From Anaerolineae bacterium (lineage in GTDB: Bacteria; Chloroflexota; Anaerolineae; Aggregatilineales; Phototrophicaceae): a stretch of 64,000 nt of DNA. Location: positions 1 through 64,000 of the forward strand of contig JALHNB010000033.1 in NCBI GenBank assembly GCA_022843745.1, given 5' to 3'. This document shows, one piece after another, positions 1-8,966 of this stretch; the stretch's first letter is position 1; every line of letters begins with the position of its first letter. Under the pieces are notes generated by a model. That model was not told where the DNA came from. It worked only from the letters and a program-made list of their open reading frames with translations, and searched no databases. Both the position numbers and the translations under genes were made by a program.

Positions 1-822
1 GGCCGCCTTTTCCGCCGGACTACCTGCCTCGATAGACACAAGCATCAGGCCGATTTCCTGCTCCAATTGCTCGCTGAGAGCTGCGGGAAGGCGTACTGGC
101 TGTGCGCCAACGCCCAGATAGCCACGCTTCACTTTTCCATGTGAGAGCAGCGCCTCGATGACACGTCGGACAGCAGGTGTCCCAATCGTCAGGCTTGTGC
201 CGCGCGACATGGCGGATGTATTCATACCACGCACGAATCCAGCCGCATCAACCAGTGGCCCGCCCGAAAAGCCGGGATACATGACCACATCGGTCTGGAT
301 GGCAATTCCACCCGTTGATGTTGGCCGGAATTCACCCCATCTGCCGCGTCCGCCACGTCCGCCGCCACGCTCACCACGTCCGGGATGCTCGCCACGCCCG
401 CCATGACGCTGACGGCGGCGTTCTTCGAGCTGCTCCTCTTCAATCGCGCTCACCACGCCGAGAGTCGCCTGGACATTTTCGCCGGGACGACCTAATGCCA
501 GCACGAGATGACCGACCTTGAGATCATCGGCATCCGACCATGCAGGCGGAGTCAGACTCGCATCGACGCGCAAAACGGCGAGATCGGTATTGGGGTCACG
601 ACCAACAAATGATGCCGAAACAACCGTGCCATCATGCAGGCCAATCTGGATATTTTCGGTGCGCTCAATGATATGATGGGCGGTGACGATCACGCCATCG
701 GATGACCAGACGATGCCGCTGCCGGGCATCCGACGACGCGCTTCCACACGGACAATACCGGGGCTGGCGGTTTCGACCACGCTTGCCAGACCATCGGATA
801 AACTTTTTAATACTTCAGACAT
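1..822 (-). CDS. HtrA/DegP-like trypsin-type serine protease (partial, C-terminus outside window)
   Basis: This is the first 274 residues of an S1C-type serine protease; the C-terminal end lies beyond the window edge. The catalytic triad reads as His50 (TAHHIIE), Asp80 (DPNTDLAV) and Ser186 (GFSGGP), and a PDZ-like domain begins near residue 235 (GYLGVGA). No signal peptide or membrane segment is visible at the N-terminus, so unlike many HtrA proteins it may act in the cytoplasm. Residues 131-165, between the two halves of the protease barrel, form an Arg/Gly/His-rich insertion. The start is fixed by AGGAG six bases upstream of the ATG. The aldo/keto reductase gene lies upstream on the same strand, 116 bases away. 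The family call is firm; the substrate is unknown. Confidence 0.9.
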   Translation of the reverse strand, partial: MSEVLKSLSDGLASVVETASPGIVRVEARRRMPGSGIVWSSDGVIVTAHHIIERTENIQIGLHDGTVVSASFVGRDPNTDLAVLRVDASLTPPAWSDADDLKVGHLVLALGRPGENVQATLGVVSAIEEEQLEERRRQRHGGRGEHPGRGERGGGRGGRGRWGEFRPTSTGGIAIQTDVVMYPGFSGGPLVDAAGFVRGMNTSAMSRGTSLTIGTPAVRRVIEALLSHGKVKRGYLGVGAQPVRLPAALSEQLEQEIGLMLVSIEAGSPAEKAA

Positions 823-938
823 TTTCGTCTCCTTGTGACGATTTTTAACTTACTATCATCACTATACGACAGGAGACATACCCCTCACATCCATCGTTCG
901 GTGAGGACGTGACCTGGAAGAATGGGTAGGATCAAAGC

Positions 939-1967
939 CTACCAGCGATGTTGCAACGGTTTGAAGTCAATCATCCTGCCCGAATAGTAATTGACGATGC
1001 CCTGTTCCGGCGCGGCGACAGCATCCAGACGTGCGCGATCTTCGTCGGTGATGGTGACGTTCATCGCGCCGATGTTGTCCTCAAGATGTTCCATCGTGCG
1101 CGGGCCGATTATCGGGCTGGTGATTCCGGGCTGCTGGACGCACCATGCCAGCGCGATCTGCCCCGGTGTGCAGCCTTTTTCCTGCGCCAGTTCTTCGACA
1201 GCATCTAAAACGTTATAGGCCATATCGGTGAAATTCTGCCGTGTGCGGTTCGCCATCGCACCCTGCAAATCACGTCCAAGCCGCGAGTCGCCGGGGACAT
1301 CTTCGCCGCGACGATATTTCCCGGTCAAAAATCCACGTGCCAGCGGCGACCAGGGCAAAATCGCCAGCCCATAGGTTTGCGCCAGCGGGACAAGTTCGCG
1401 CTCGATGCTGCGATCCAGTAAGTGATAGGGCGGCTGTTCGGTGACAAAGCGATTGAGGCCGAGTTCTTTCGACACCCACAGCGATTCCATCACTTCCCAA
1501 GCTGGAAATGTACTCGTGCCGATATAGCGCACTTTTCCAGCGCGAATCAGATCATCCAGCGCACGTAGGGTTTCGTCAATCGGCACATGAGACTGAGGGC
1601 GGTGAATCTGGTAGAGGTCAATATAGTCCGTTTGCAAACGCTTCAGCGACAAATCGCATTGTTCGATGATGTGACGGCGATTGTTGCCAGCAGCCATCAC
1701 ATCGGTATCATCCATACGCCCATGCACTTTGGTCGCCAGAAACGTCCGACTGCGCTTGCCATTATTTTTGAGCGCCTTGCCGACGATTTCCTCACTCACA
1801 CCTCGGTTATAAACGTTGGCGGTATCGAGAAAATTGATACCCATATCGAACGCGCGATCAATCATCGCCAGCGATTCGTCTTCCGGTGTCGGCGTGCCGA
1901 AATTCATGCACCCCAGGCAGAGTGCGCTGACCTGTACGCCCGTCCGTCCCAAGTTACGATATTCCAT
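939..1967 (-). CDS. Aldo/keto reductase
   Basis: This is a 342-residue NAD(P)H-dependent aldo/keto reductase with a TIM-barrel fold, expected to reduce aldehydes or ketones in the cytoplasm. The catalytic tetrad is visible as Asp48 and Tyr53 (FLDTANVY), Lys80 (ATK) and His122 (YQIH). The N-terminus MEYRNLGRTG is typical of the YghZ/YajO-like group. An upstream in-frame codon would add 14 residues, but the chosen ATG has an AGAGGAG ribosome site at good spacing and matches the family start. A second, frameshifted reductase lies at 4394-5381, and an SDR and xylulokinase are nearby, so a role in sugar or carbonyl metabolism is plausible. The physiological substrate cannot be read from the sequence. 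Confidence 0.92.
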   Translation of the reverse strand: MEYRNLGRTGVQVSALCLGCMNFGTPTPEDESLAMIDRAFDMGINFLDTANVYNRGVSEEIVGKALKNNGKRSRTFLATKVHGRMDDTDVMAAGNNRRHIIEQCDLSLKRLQTDYIDLYQIHRPQSHVPIDETLRALDDLIRAGKVRYIGTSTFPAWEVMESLWVSKELGLNRFVTEQPPYHLLDRSIERELVPLAQTYGLAILPWSPLARGFLTGKYRRGEDVPGDSRLGRDLQGAMANRTRQNFTDMAYNVLDAVEELAQEKGCTPGQIALAWCVQQPGITSPIIGPRTMEHLEDNIGAMNVTITDEDRARLDAVAAPEQGIVNYYSGRMIDFKPLQHRW

Positions 1968-2074
1968 AATATCTATACTCCTCTTTATCAAAATTCTTTC
2001 GGAAAACAAAAGTTTACCCCATCCGAGCAGACTCCGGGGATACCATAGGCAAGATTAGCGCTATCAGGCTCAAA

Positions 2075-2683
2075 TTATAGAAAGTGTGTTGTGTCGTTAT
2101 AGCGGTTTAGCTGCCACACGCTATCGGACACCTGCCATTCGGTGATTGATGTGTAATCGGGATTCAGCCATCCGCGTTTGCTCGAAAATGGCGCATCAAA
2201 GAGCAGCAAAAACGACACGACAATAAATCCAGCGTGATTCACTGCAATAACGGTCTGATCCTGATAGGTTTGCTCTAAATTATTTAATACTATACGCACC
2301 CGTTGGATATACTGATTCCAGGTTTCACCGTTGGGTGATAACGGCGTATCGGGATTGGCGATAGGATCAAATGATCCATATTTCTCGCGATATTGTGTCC
2401 ACAACATGCCATCCACGTCACCGGGACGCTGCTCAGTCAGATCGTCATTGATCTGAATAGGCTTATTGAGGTGGGCGCTGATAATTGATGCCGTTTCATA
2501 TGCCCGTTTTACAGAGGTTGATAAAAGCACATCGCAGTCGGCGAGTTCTGTTTTCACTCGCTGTGCAAGACGCTCGGCCTGCCGCACACCTCGTTCCGTG
2601 AGGCCTTTACAGGCGGCGTGGGCAATAAATTTCTCCACGCCATGTTTCGATTCGCCATGCCGCACTAGAATCAATCGCATCAT
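2075..2683 (-). CDS. Histidine phosphatase family protein
   Basis: This is a 202-residue cytoplasmic phosphatase of the phosphoglycerate mutase-like superfamily. The phosphohistidine motif LVRHGES is at residues 6-12, and the second active-site histidine is in VIAVNHAG near the C-terminus. The start is one of two adjacent ATG codons with TTGGAG about 10 bases upstream; a longer reading frame exists but would run into the upstream SDR gene and lacks a ribosome site. The gene follows the SDR gene by 19 bases on the same strand and is probably cotranscribed with it. Its substrate could be a phosphosugar or a cofactor phosphate; the sequence alone does not decide. Confidence 0.88.
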   Translation of the reverse strand: MMRLILVRHGESKHGVEKFIAHAACKGLTERGVRQAERLAQRVKTELADCDVLLSTSVKRAYETASIISAHLNKPIQINDDLTEQRPGDVDGMLWTQYREKYGSFDPIANPDTPLSPNGETWNQYIQRVRIVLNNLEQTYQDQTVIAVNHAGFIVVSFLLLFDAPFSSKRGWLNPDYTSITEWQVSDSVWQLNRYNDTTHFL

Positions 2684-2702
2684 GACACCTAGTCTCCAAG
2701 AG

Positions 2703-3491
2703 CTAACCAACCAGCAAAGACTCAGCGCCGTCGATCCACATTTCTGTTCCGCTGACAAGCTTTGAGGCATCCGATACCAGAAACAGAACTAATTGGGCAA
2801 TATCTTCAGGGGTTGCCGCTTTGCCATGTGTGAGAGGAGGAAGTGACCCATCAGGATATTCAACTTGAAAAGCGATCTTGTCCAGCGCGGCACTCCTCTG
2901 CGTGTTTTGACCAATGTTCGTCTCGGTAGAGCCTGGGCAAATGACGTTGACGCGAACACCAAATGGCGCAAGTTCCAGCGCCACCAGCTTCGCGAATGCG
3001 ACTTGTCCGGCTTTCGAGCTGGCATAGGCCGATCCTCCAACATTGCTAAAGTTGCGCGTACCTTGAACAGACGAGGTGATGACCACAGCGCCACCCTGTC
3101 GCTTCAAATGTGGAGTCGCGTATTTGACGGTGAGAAAAGTTCCCTTCAGATTGATGCCCAGGGTTTTGTCCCAATCTTCTGGCTCCAGTTCTTCCAGCGG
3201 CGCCCATTTGCCATTGATCCCCGCATTGGCGAACACAATATCAAGCCTCCCCCAGCGAGCTATAATTTGCTGAACGGCCTGCTGAACTTGCTCAGGATTG
3301 GAGACATCCGCCACCAGCGGCAATATTTCGCCGCCCTCACTTTGAATTTCGCTGACCGTCTCTTGTAAACGATCTTCTACTTTGTCTAGCGCGGCGATCT
3401 TCGCGCCTTCACGAGCCAAAAGCTGCGCTGCGCCCTTTCCAATGCCCGAACCCGCGCCTGTTATAAACGCTACTTTGCCCGCTAACTGCAT
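2703..3491 (-). CDS. SDR family oxidoreductase
   Basis: This is a classical short-chain dehydrogenase/reductase of 262 residues with a Rossmann fold. The cofactor motif TGAGSGIG sits near the N-terminus, Asp in the ALDK segment after strand 2 suggests NAD(H) preference, and NAG plus the catalytic Ser (TSSVQG) and YASSK follow in order. The start MQLAGKVAFITG is the usual family start; two longer in-frame starts exist without good ribosome sites. Likely substrates are a sugar, polyol or 3-hydroxyacyl compound. It probably forms an operon with the histidine phosphatase downstream. The family is certain, the substrate is not. Confidence 0.9.
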   Translation of the reverse strand: MQLAGKVAFITGAGSGIGKGAAQLLAREGAKIAALDKVEDRLQETVSEIQSEGGEILPLVADVSNPEQVQQAVQQIIARWGRLDIVFANAGINGKWAPLEELEPEDWDKTLGINLKGTFLTVKYATPHLKRQGGAVVITSSVQGTRNFSNVGGSAYASSKAGQVAFAKLVALELAPFGVRVNVICPGSTETNIGQNTQRSAALDKIAFQVEYPDGSLPPLTHGKAATPEDIAQLVLFLVSDASKLVSGTEMWIDGAESLLVG

Positions 3492-3578
3492 CAAATCGTC
3501 TCGCTTTCGTATTGGTCGGTTCATATTAGAGTAGTTGTTATAACGTAATTCCCACTTGCTGGACACCCTTATCGGAAC

Positions 3579-4232
3579 TCAAAGGATAATCAGCCCCAGC
3601 CGCGTCGCGCGTACAACAGCCTCGGTGCGGCTCTGCGCATTGAGCTTGCTCATGATAGCGTTGACGTGGAATTTGACGGTATGATCGCTGATGGCAAGTT
3701 TTTGCGCAATCGCTTTGTTCGCCAGCCCCTCCGCCAATAATTGCAGCACATCCAGTTCACGCGGCGTGAGCGCTTCGGAAGGCGCTTCAGGCGTGGGTTC
3801 GCCACTCGGCAAAACAGCGCTGCCTAATGCCGGGTCGATCACCAGCAGCCCTTGCGCCACCGCCGGGAGTGCCGCAATCAATTGATCCGTTTTCGAGTCA
3901 CGCAGCAGCAAACCACCCGCCCGCGCGATACTGAGCAGCGCAGCGACTTCGGCGGCATGAGTTTCATCCGGGATCAGTACCAGAATCGGCAGCGTTTGAC
4001 CGCTTCCAGCCTCGTCAATCAACGACGAAACACGATCAATCGGCGGCTTCGGATTCCAGCCCAAATCCCACACCAGCACGTCGGGTCGATAAATATCAAG
4101 ATCGTCCGGCAGTTGGTCATCACCTGCGACCTGCCCAACAATGTCGAAAGAATTCTGTGTCGATAAAAGTGCTGCCAGCCCTGCCCGCGCTAACAGGTTA
4201 TCGGCGATAATGAGGATGCGAATATCGGCCAT
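3579..4232 (-). CDS. LuxR/NarL-type response regulator
   Basis: This is a 217-residue two-component response regulator. The receiver domain occupies about residues 1-120, with the phosphoacceptor Asp56 in VLVWDLG; the usual acidic pair near the N-terminus is reduced to one Asp (IIADN), so phosphorylation may be atypical. The C-terminal LuxR helix-turn-helix ([15 protein letters not shown] then [18 protein letters not shown]) occupies about residues 150-215 and binds DNA. No histidine kinase is adjacent. An earlier in-frame start would add 50 residues with no domain homology, so MADIRIL is preferred. The gene lies between the AKR/xylulokinase locus and the SDR pair, and may control one of them; that is inference from position. 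Confidence 0.9.
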   Translation of the reverse strand: MADIRILIIADNLLARAGLAALLSTQNSFDIVGQVAGDDQLPDDLDIYRPDVLVWDLGWNPKPPIDRVSSLIDEAGSGQTLPILVLIPDETHAAEVAALLSIARAGGLLLRDSKTDQLIAALPAVAQGLLVIDPALGSAVLPSGEPTPEAPSEALTPRELDVLQLLAEGLANKAIAQKLAISDHTVKFHVNAIMSKLNAQSRTEAVVRATRLGLIIL

Positions 4233-4340
4233 TATTGGTCGCCAGCAGAATTGGAGGTTTTGAATTTTTCCACGATTGATACTCTCAAGCACGCAACTTG
4301 CTAGACACGGTATCACACTTTCCATATGTCTCACGTAAAC

Positions 4341-4366
4341 AAAACGCCGAACCTTTCGTCCGGCGT
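4341..4366 (-). terminator. Intrinsic terminator candidate after the aldo/keto reductase
   Basis: Read on the minus strand, a six-base-pair stem (ACGCCG/CGGCGT) with an 11-base loop is followed by TTTTGTTT. It lies 28 bases past the stop of the aldo/keto reductase gene and upstream of the response regulator, separating the two transcription units. Confidence 0.6.
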
Positions 4367-4393
4367 CGATTTTCAAATCCAACTTATACGGCT

Positions 4394-5381
4394 CTACCAG
4401 CGCTGATGCACCTGATCGCGAATGTACTTATCGTAAATATCACGCACGGCAGACATTTGTAGGTCATCCAGCGGCGGGAAATCAACCGCTCGAATGTTAT
4501 CCTCGACCTGATCGGGTCGCTTCGCGCCTGGAATAACACACGAAACTGCATCGAACATCAAAATCCACTTGAGTGCCAGCTGTGCCATCGTGTAGCCAAC
4601 CGGGACTAACGCGCGCAGTTCTTCGACAGCCCGCAGCCCGGTTTGATAATCCACGCCTGAAAATGTCTCACCTCGATCAAATGCCTCGCCATGTCGGTTA
4701 AAATTGCGGTGATCGTCATTGCTAAACGTTGAGCGCTCGGTCATTTTGCCTGTGAGCAGGCCACTTGCCAGCGGAACGCGCGCCAGAATGCCAACTTTGC
4801 GCTTAATCGCCTCCGAGAAGAATATCCCCGCCGGACGATGGCGAAACATGTTGAAAATGATCTGAACCGTCTGGACGTTGGGATATTCAATCGCCTTGAG
4901 TGCTTCTTCAACCTTCTCCACACTGACGCCGTAATAGCGAATTTTCCCCTGTATCACCAAGCCGTCGAGCGCGTCAAAAACTTCAGGGCGGTAGAAAACT
5001 TCGGTAGGCGGGGTATGAAGCTGCACAATGTCCAGGCAGTCAACATCCAGATTTTTGAGGCTGCGCTCGACAAATTTTGTCAGATTATCAGCGGTATAGC
5101 TGTCTGTCACATGCGGGCTAGATCGCCGTCCGGCTTTGGTCGCGACGATAATTTTTTCGCCGGTGCGTTCTTTAAGAAGCTGACCGATAAGCTGTTCGCT
5201 GTGACCGTCACCATAGACATCAGCAGTGTCGATAAAATTCACGCCTGAATCAATCGCGCGGTGCATTGCCGCCAGCGACTCTTTATCGTCTACCGTACCC
5301 CCATGACGCACCGATTGCCCATGCGCCGAAACTGACCTCGGACACTTTCCAGCCTGTGCGCCCCAATTCGCGATAATTCAT
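4394..5381 (-). pseudogene. Aldo/keto reductase interrupted by a one-base frameshift near the N-terminus
   Basis: The gene encodes an aldo/keto reductase but is split across two frames. From the ATG at 5381, preceded by AGGAG, the product begins MNYRELGRTGWKVSEVSFG and stops about 33 codons in. From about 5300 onward a second frame gives the rest of the enzyme (VDDKESLAAMHRAID through QRW). Removing one C from the run of five at 5298-5302 joins the two as SWGTVDDKES, the expected family sequence. Catalytic Asp and Tyr (FIDTADVYG), Lys (VATKAG) and His (VQLHTP) are all intact. It could be a recent frameshift, phase variation at the homopolymer, or a sequencing error. It is divergent from xylulokinase. 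Confidence 0.85.
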
Positions 5382-5465
5382 CCTGGTTACTCCTGAAATT
5401 GCGACTTTAAAAACTTGCATCTAATATTAGCGTTTAGATTGGGTTTGTGACAACAGAGACAAACA

Positions 5466-6974
5466 ATGACAGCATATCTTCTGGGAATCGACATCGGCAC
5501 ATCCAGCGTCAAGACGGCGGTTATAGATGTCGAAAGCGCGGTAATCGTCCATAGTGCCACACAGGAATATCCGGTTTTACAGCCGCAACCGGGTTACGCC
5601 GAGCAAAATCCTGACGATTGGTGGAATGCCATTGTCCAGACAGTTCGTACAGCAACCGAGTCAGTCAACAAAAATGTGATTCTGGGGATCGGGCTGTCCG
5701 GTCAGATGCACGGCACGGTCTGCCTCGGCCAAAACCGAGAGCCTATCCGTCCGGCCATCATCTGGGCGGACACCCGCAGCAAGCCGCAGTGTGACGCGCT
5801 GATGTCTCGCGGTAATCTCAGCGAAATGGCGCTTCACGCAGCAGGCCGCCCCGCTGCCGGATTTATGGGGCCAACACTGATGTGGCTGGCGCAGCACGAG
5901 CCGGAAACGCTGAAGCAGGCTCAGGCTGTAATTCTGCCAAAGGACGAAGTGCGGCGGCGCTTAACAGGCGAAATCGCAACCGAAGTGAGCGATGCGGCAT
6001 CAAGCTGGCTGCTCGATGTCAGAACCAGCCAATGGTCGGATTGGTTATTAGGGGCTTGTGGTTTGGAAAGTCGTTATATGCCGACGGTTCTCCAATCAAC
6101 CGACATCGCCGGAAAATTGACACCCGATGCTGCTGGTTTATTGGGTCTGCCAGCGGGCATTCCCGTGATAGCGGGCTGTGCCGACCAACCTGCTCAAGCC
6201 TTAGCCTATGGATTGTACGCGCCGGGGACAGCACTCGTGACTGTCGGCACAGGCGGGCAAGTCTTTTTACCACTCGAATATCCACAGACTGACCCGCAGA
6301 TGCGTTTCTATGTGTTCAACCACGCTGTCCCGGATCGCTGGTACGCCGCCGCTGCGATTTTATCCGCTGGTTTATCGCTGCGCTGGCTGCGCGATTTACT
6401 GGGTTTAAAGGAACGCGCGGATGCCTATGAGCATCTTTCCAACCTTGCGAGTTCTACCCCACCCGGTGCGGAAGGTTTAATCTTTTTGCCTTATCTGGCG
6501 GGTGAACGCACGCCCCATTTCGATCCACAAGCCAGCGGCGTATTTCTCGGTCTGCGCCTGCACCATCATGCGGGGCATATAGCACGCGCCGTCATGGAAG
6601 GCGTGACCTTCGCGCTCAATGAGTGTCTCTCGCTTGTTGCCAATCCCAACGAACAATTTCGCGTCATCGTTTCTGGTGGCGCGGCAGCTTCTCCCGTGTG
6701 GCGGCAAATTCAAGCCGATATTTACAACAGACCACTCAGTCTCTCTGCCGGGGCAAATCATGCCTGTATGGGTGCGGCGCTTCTGGCAGGAGTCGGCTGC
6801 GGAGTCTATTCGTCGATTGATGATGCTTGTTCACGCCTGCCACAAGCCGTCGAACAGGTTCTGCCTAACATCGAAAATGCAGCTTTCTATGTCCATCAAC
6901 GAGCGCTCTATCAGGGTTTATACGACACGTTGAAAGCTGACATGCACCACCTGTCATCGCTCGGAAAAAGCTGA
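5466..6974 (+). CDS. xylB: Xylulokinase (FGGY carbohydrate kinase)
   Basis: This is a 502-residue FGGY-family sugar kinase, best matched by xylulokinase, which phosphorylates D-xylulose to xylulose 5-phosphate for the pentose phosphate pathway. The N-terminal ATPase motif GIDIGTSSVKTAV, the substrate-loop LSGQMHGTV, IIWADTR, the catalytic-base Asp240 (AGCADQPAQA) and the second-domain ATP motif (TVGTGGQVF) appear in order, and the length is typical. The start ATG has a weak purine-rich stretch upstream. No xylose isomerase or transporter adjoins it, but reductases flank it on the left and an L-xylulose reductase-like gene lies at 58.7 kb. Other FGGY substrates remain possible. Confidence 0.9.
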   Translation: MTAYLLGIDIGTSSVKTAVIDVESAVIVHSATQEYPVLQPQPGYAEQNPDDWWNAIVQTVRTATESVNKNVILGIGLSGQMHGTVCLGQNREPIRPAIIWADTRSKPQCDALMSRGNLSEMALHAAGRPAAGFMGPTLMWLAQHEPETLKQAQAVILPKDEVRRRLTGEIATEVSDAASSWLLDVRTSQWSDWLLGACGLESRYMPTVLQSTDIAGKLTPDAAGLLGLPAGIPVIAGCADQPAQALAYGLYAPGTALVTVGTGGQVFLPLEYPQTDPQMRFYVFNHAVPDRWYAAAAILSAGLSLRWLRDLLGLKERADAYEHLSNLASSTPPGAEGLIFLPYLAGERTPHFDPQASGVFLGLRLHHHAGHIARAVMEGVTFALNECLSLVANPNEQFRVIVSGGAAASPVWRQIQADIYNRPLSLSAGANHACMGAALLAGVGCGVYSSIDDACSRLPQAVEQVLPNIENAAFYVHQRALYQGLYDTLKADMHHLSSLGKS

Positions 6975-7065
6975 CGTAAATTTTTTGCGAAATCTTAACT
7001 AGTGCATTGCGAGACAACGCGGTAAAGTAAAATCAAGCACAATTCGCCCATTCATTCGTAGGGTT

Positions 7066-7118
7066 ACAGTGCGCTGTATGCTCAAAAAGGCGAGACACAG
7101 TAATACAGTATGCTGTAT
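7066..7118. promoter_or_regulatory. Pair of palindromic boxes upstream of the two-module secreted protein
   Basis: Two near-identical boxes, ACAGTGCGCTGTAT (7066-7079) and ACAGTATGCTGTAT (7105-7118), lie 39 bases apart upstream of the secreted protein gene. Each centres on CAG-N4-CTG, and the second extends to a perfect seven-base inverted repeat, AATACAG/CTGTATT. The arrangement looks like a dimeric repressor or activator operator pair. The regulator is unknown. Confidence 0.45.
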
Positions 7119-7154
7119 TCCTATAAACGGCACACAAAAGAGGAGAGCAATTTT

Positions 7155-8924
7155 ATGCGGGGTTATTCAAAGAAGTTCATTTTTGCTGGTTTATGTCTTA
7201 TCGCTATATTCTCGCTCATTATCCCGGTTACTGCTCAAGAAAATACCGAAGGATATGCTGTTACCTGTGACAATGGCGTTGAATTTAACAACGGCGTTGA
7301 GATTCTTGTCAACTCAATGCGTGCCGGATTTACCTATACTGCTACCGCCATCGGCATTGGTGATTTTGATCCGGTGCTGGCGGTGTTGGATGCTAATGGG
7401 CAGGGTTTGTGCGCCGATGACACGCGCGAAGCCCAGAATTACACCGTTGATCTTCCCACCAGCGGCGCTGTTTCAGCATCATCATCCAGCTCGCAAGTCT
7501 TATTCTCGCAAACCAGCGGCCAGAACATGGCAGATGTTTCGTTAGTCGTCGGCAGCGTCGGCGATACCAGTGGCGAATTTATCCTTATGCTCGAAGGCAT
7601 GGCGGCGACTTCAGCCGATGGCACGGGTGATCCGTTCTCCGTCCGCCTTACCCCCGGTATGGTCAATTCGGGTGTGCCGCTGACGGTTTACATGATCTCA
7701 GTTACGGGTGAATTGGATCCGCTTATCGCGCGTATTGATGCCGATTTCAACTTTATCTATGATGAGGACGATCAGCAGGTCTATTGTGACGACTCCGGCG
7801 ATGCTTCGTTGTGCTGGGGAGAATCGACGCTGCTCAACAACTCATTTGTCACACGTCGTGGCAGCGAAAGACTCGGCGGCTTTGCTCAGGACGCGATGAT
7901 CTCGATCCCGCTTGAGGGTACTGAACTCGACCCAGACCCGGATTTCCGCTTCATCAATTACCTGATGACCAGCTACCAACAATCCACATTTGGCGATTAC
8001 GTCCTGGCCTTCCACATTGGCACGGGCGGTTCCGGCGGCAAAGGTCAGGGCGGGACAAAACCCACGCTATCGACCCCCACACCGATCCCTCAACCCGATA
8101 ATAGCAATAGCGGCGACACATCAGAAGGCATCAGCGTAGCCTGTGACAACGGTGTAGGCTTTGATAATGGTGTCGAAATCATCGTTAATTCGATGCGTGC
8201 CGGGTTCACCTATACCGCCACTGTTATCGGTATCGGCGATTTTGACCCCATTTTGGCCGTTCTGGATAGCAGCGGCAGTGGTTTATGTACCGATGACTCG
8301 CGTGAGGCATCGGCCTACACGGTTGACCTGCCAACCAGCGGTTTTGTCCCCAGCGCCAGTACCAGTGCGCAAATTCTATTCTCACAAACCAGCGGTCAGA
8401 ATATGGCAGACGTTTCATTGGTCGTCGGCAGTGTCGGCAATACATCCGGTCAATTTGTCCTCCTGCTCGAAGGTATGGCGGCAACTTCAGCGGATGGCGC
8501 TGGCGATCCCTTCTCGGTACGCTTGACACCGGGTATGGTCGCTTCGGGTGTTCCCCTCACGGTGTACATGATTTCCGTCACCGATTCGCTCGATCCCTTG
8601 GTCGCGCGTATTGATGCCGACTTTAATGTCATGGAAGACACCAACGGCAATCTGATCGCCTGTGATGATGCCGGAGATGCCGACCTGTGCTGGGGAGAAT
8701 CTGCTCCGCTTGGCGGCTCGTATGTGACACGGCGCGGCAGTCAGCAGCTTGGCGGTTTCGGCTCGGACGCGATGTTGAGTACACCGTTGACGGGCATGAT
8801 TCTTGATCCTGACCAGGATTTACGCTTCATCAATTATCTGATGTCGAGCTATCAACAATCCACATTTGGCGATTACGTCCTGGCATTCCATGCAGCTATC
8901 GGCGGCGCTAAAGGTAATGTCTAA
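7155..8924 (+). CDS. Secreted protein with two tandem equal-length modules
   Basis: This 589-residue protein starts with a signal peptide (basic MRGYSKK, then a hydrophobic stretch ending PVTAQ) and is presumably exported. The mature part holds two modules of 256 residues each that align without any gap, joined by a Thr/Pro/Gly-rich linker. Shared landmarks are CDNGV, NSMRAGFTYTATxIG, GDFDPxLAVLD, LCWGES, VTRRGS and STFGDYVLAFH. Each module has several conserved cysteines and Asp-rich loops that could bind calcium. The modules resemble bacterial pre-peptidase C-terminal type beta-sandwiches in flavour, but I do not recognise a named family. The start is set by GAGGAG upstream of the ATG. The function is probably extracellular binding; it is not otherwise assignable. 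Confidence 0.8.
   Translation: MRGYSKKFIFAGLCLIAIFSLIIPVTAQENTEGYAVTCDNGVEFNNGVEILVNSMRAGFTYTATAIGIGDFDPVLAVLDANGQGLCADDTREAQNYTVDLPTSGAVSASSSSSQVLFSQTSGQNMADVSLVVGSVGDTSGEFILMLEGMAATSADGTGDPFSVRLTPGMVNSGVPLTVYMISVTGELDPLIARIDADFNFIYDEDDQQVYCDDSGDASLCWGESTLLNNSFVTRRGSERLGGFAQDAMISIPLEGTELDPDPDFRFINYLMTSYQQSTFGDYVLAFHIGTGGSGGKGQGGTKPTLSTPTPIPQPDNSNSGDTSEGISVACDNGVGFDNGVEIIVNSMRAGFTYTATVIGIGDFDPILAVLDSSGSGLCTDDSREASAYTVDLPTSGFVPSASTSAQILFSQTSGQNMADVSLVVGSVGNTSGQFVLLLEGMAATSADGAGDPFSVRLTPGMVASGVPLTVYMISVTDSLDPLVARIDADFNVMEDTNGNLIACDDAGDADLCWGESAPLGGSYVTRRGSQQLGGFGSDAMLSTPLTGMILDPDQDLRFINYLMSSYQQSTFGDYVLAFHAAIGGAKGNV
7248..8891 (+). repeat. Intragenic direct duplication, two 768-base units
   Basis: Unit 1 spans 7248-8015 and unit 2 spans 8124-8891; both are exactly 768 bases and run in register, with long stretches of near-identical DNA (for example the segment encoding NSMRAGFTYTAT and the one encoding QQSTFGDYVLAFH). 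The 108-base spacer encodes the linker. Confidence 0.85.
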
Positions 8925-8937
8925 AATTTAAGGTGTT

Positions 8938-8966
8938 GTAGGGGCGACTCGGCGAGTCGCCCCTAC
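8938..8966. repeat. Dispersed palindrome (copy 1), also a possible bidirectional terminator
   Basis: A perfect 13-base inverted repeat, GTAGGGGCGACTC and its complement, encloses the loop GGC. It sits between convergent genes and supplies the TAG stop codon of the downstream minus-strand gene. Related palindromes occur at 50945 and 58686, so it belongs to a dispersed family. Confidence 0.75.

Noticed and set aside
7066-7118. LexA-type SOS boxes
   Set aside because: The boxes are CAG-N4-CTG, not CTG-N10-CAG or GAAC-N4-GTTC, so a LexA site is not supported.
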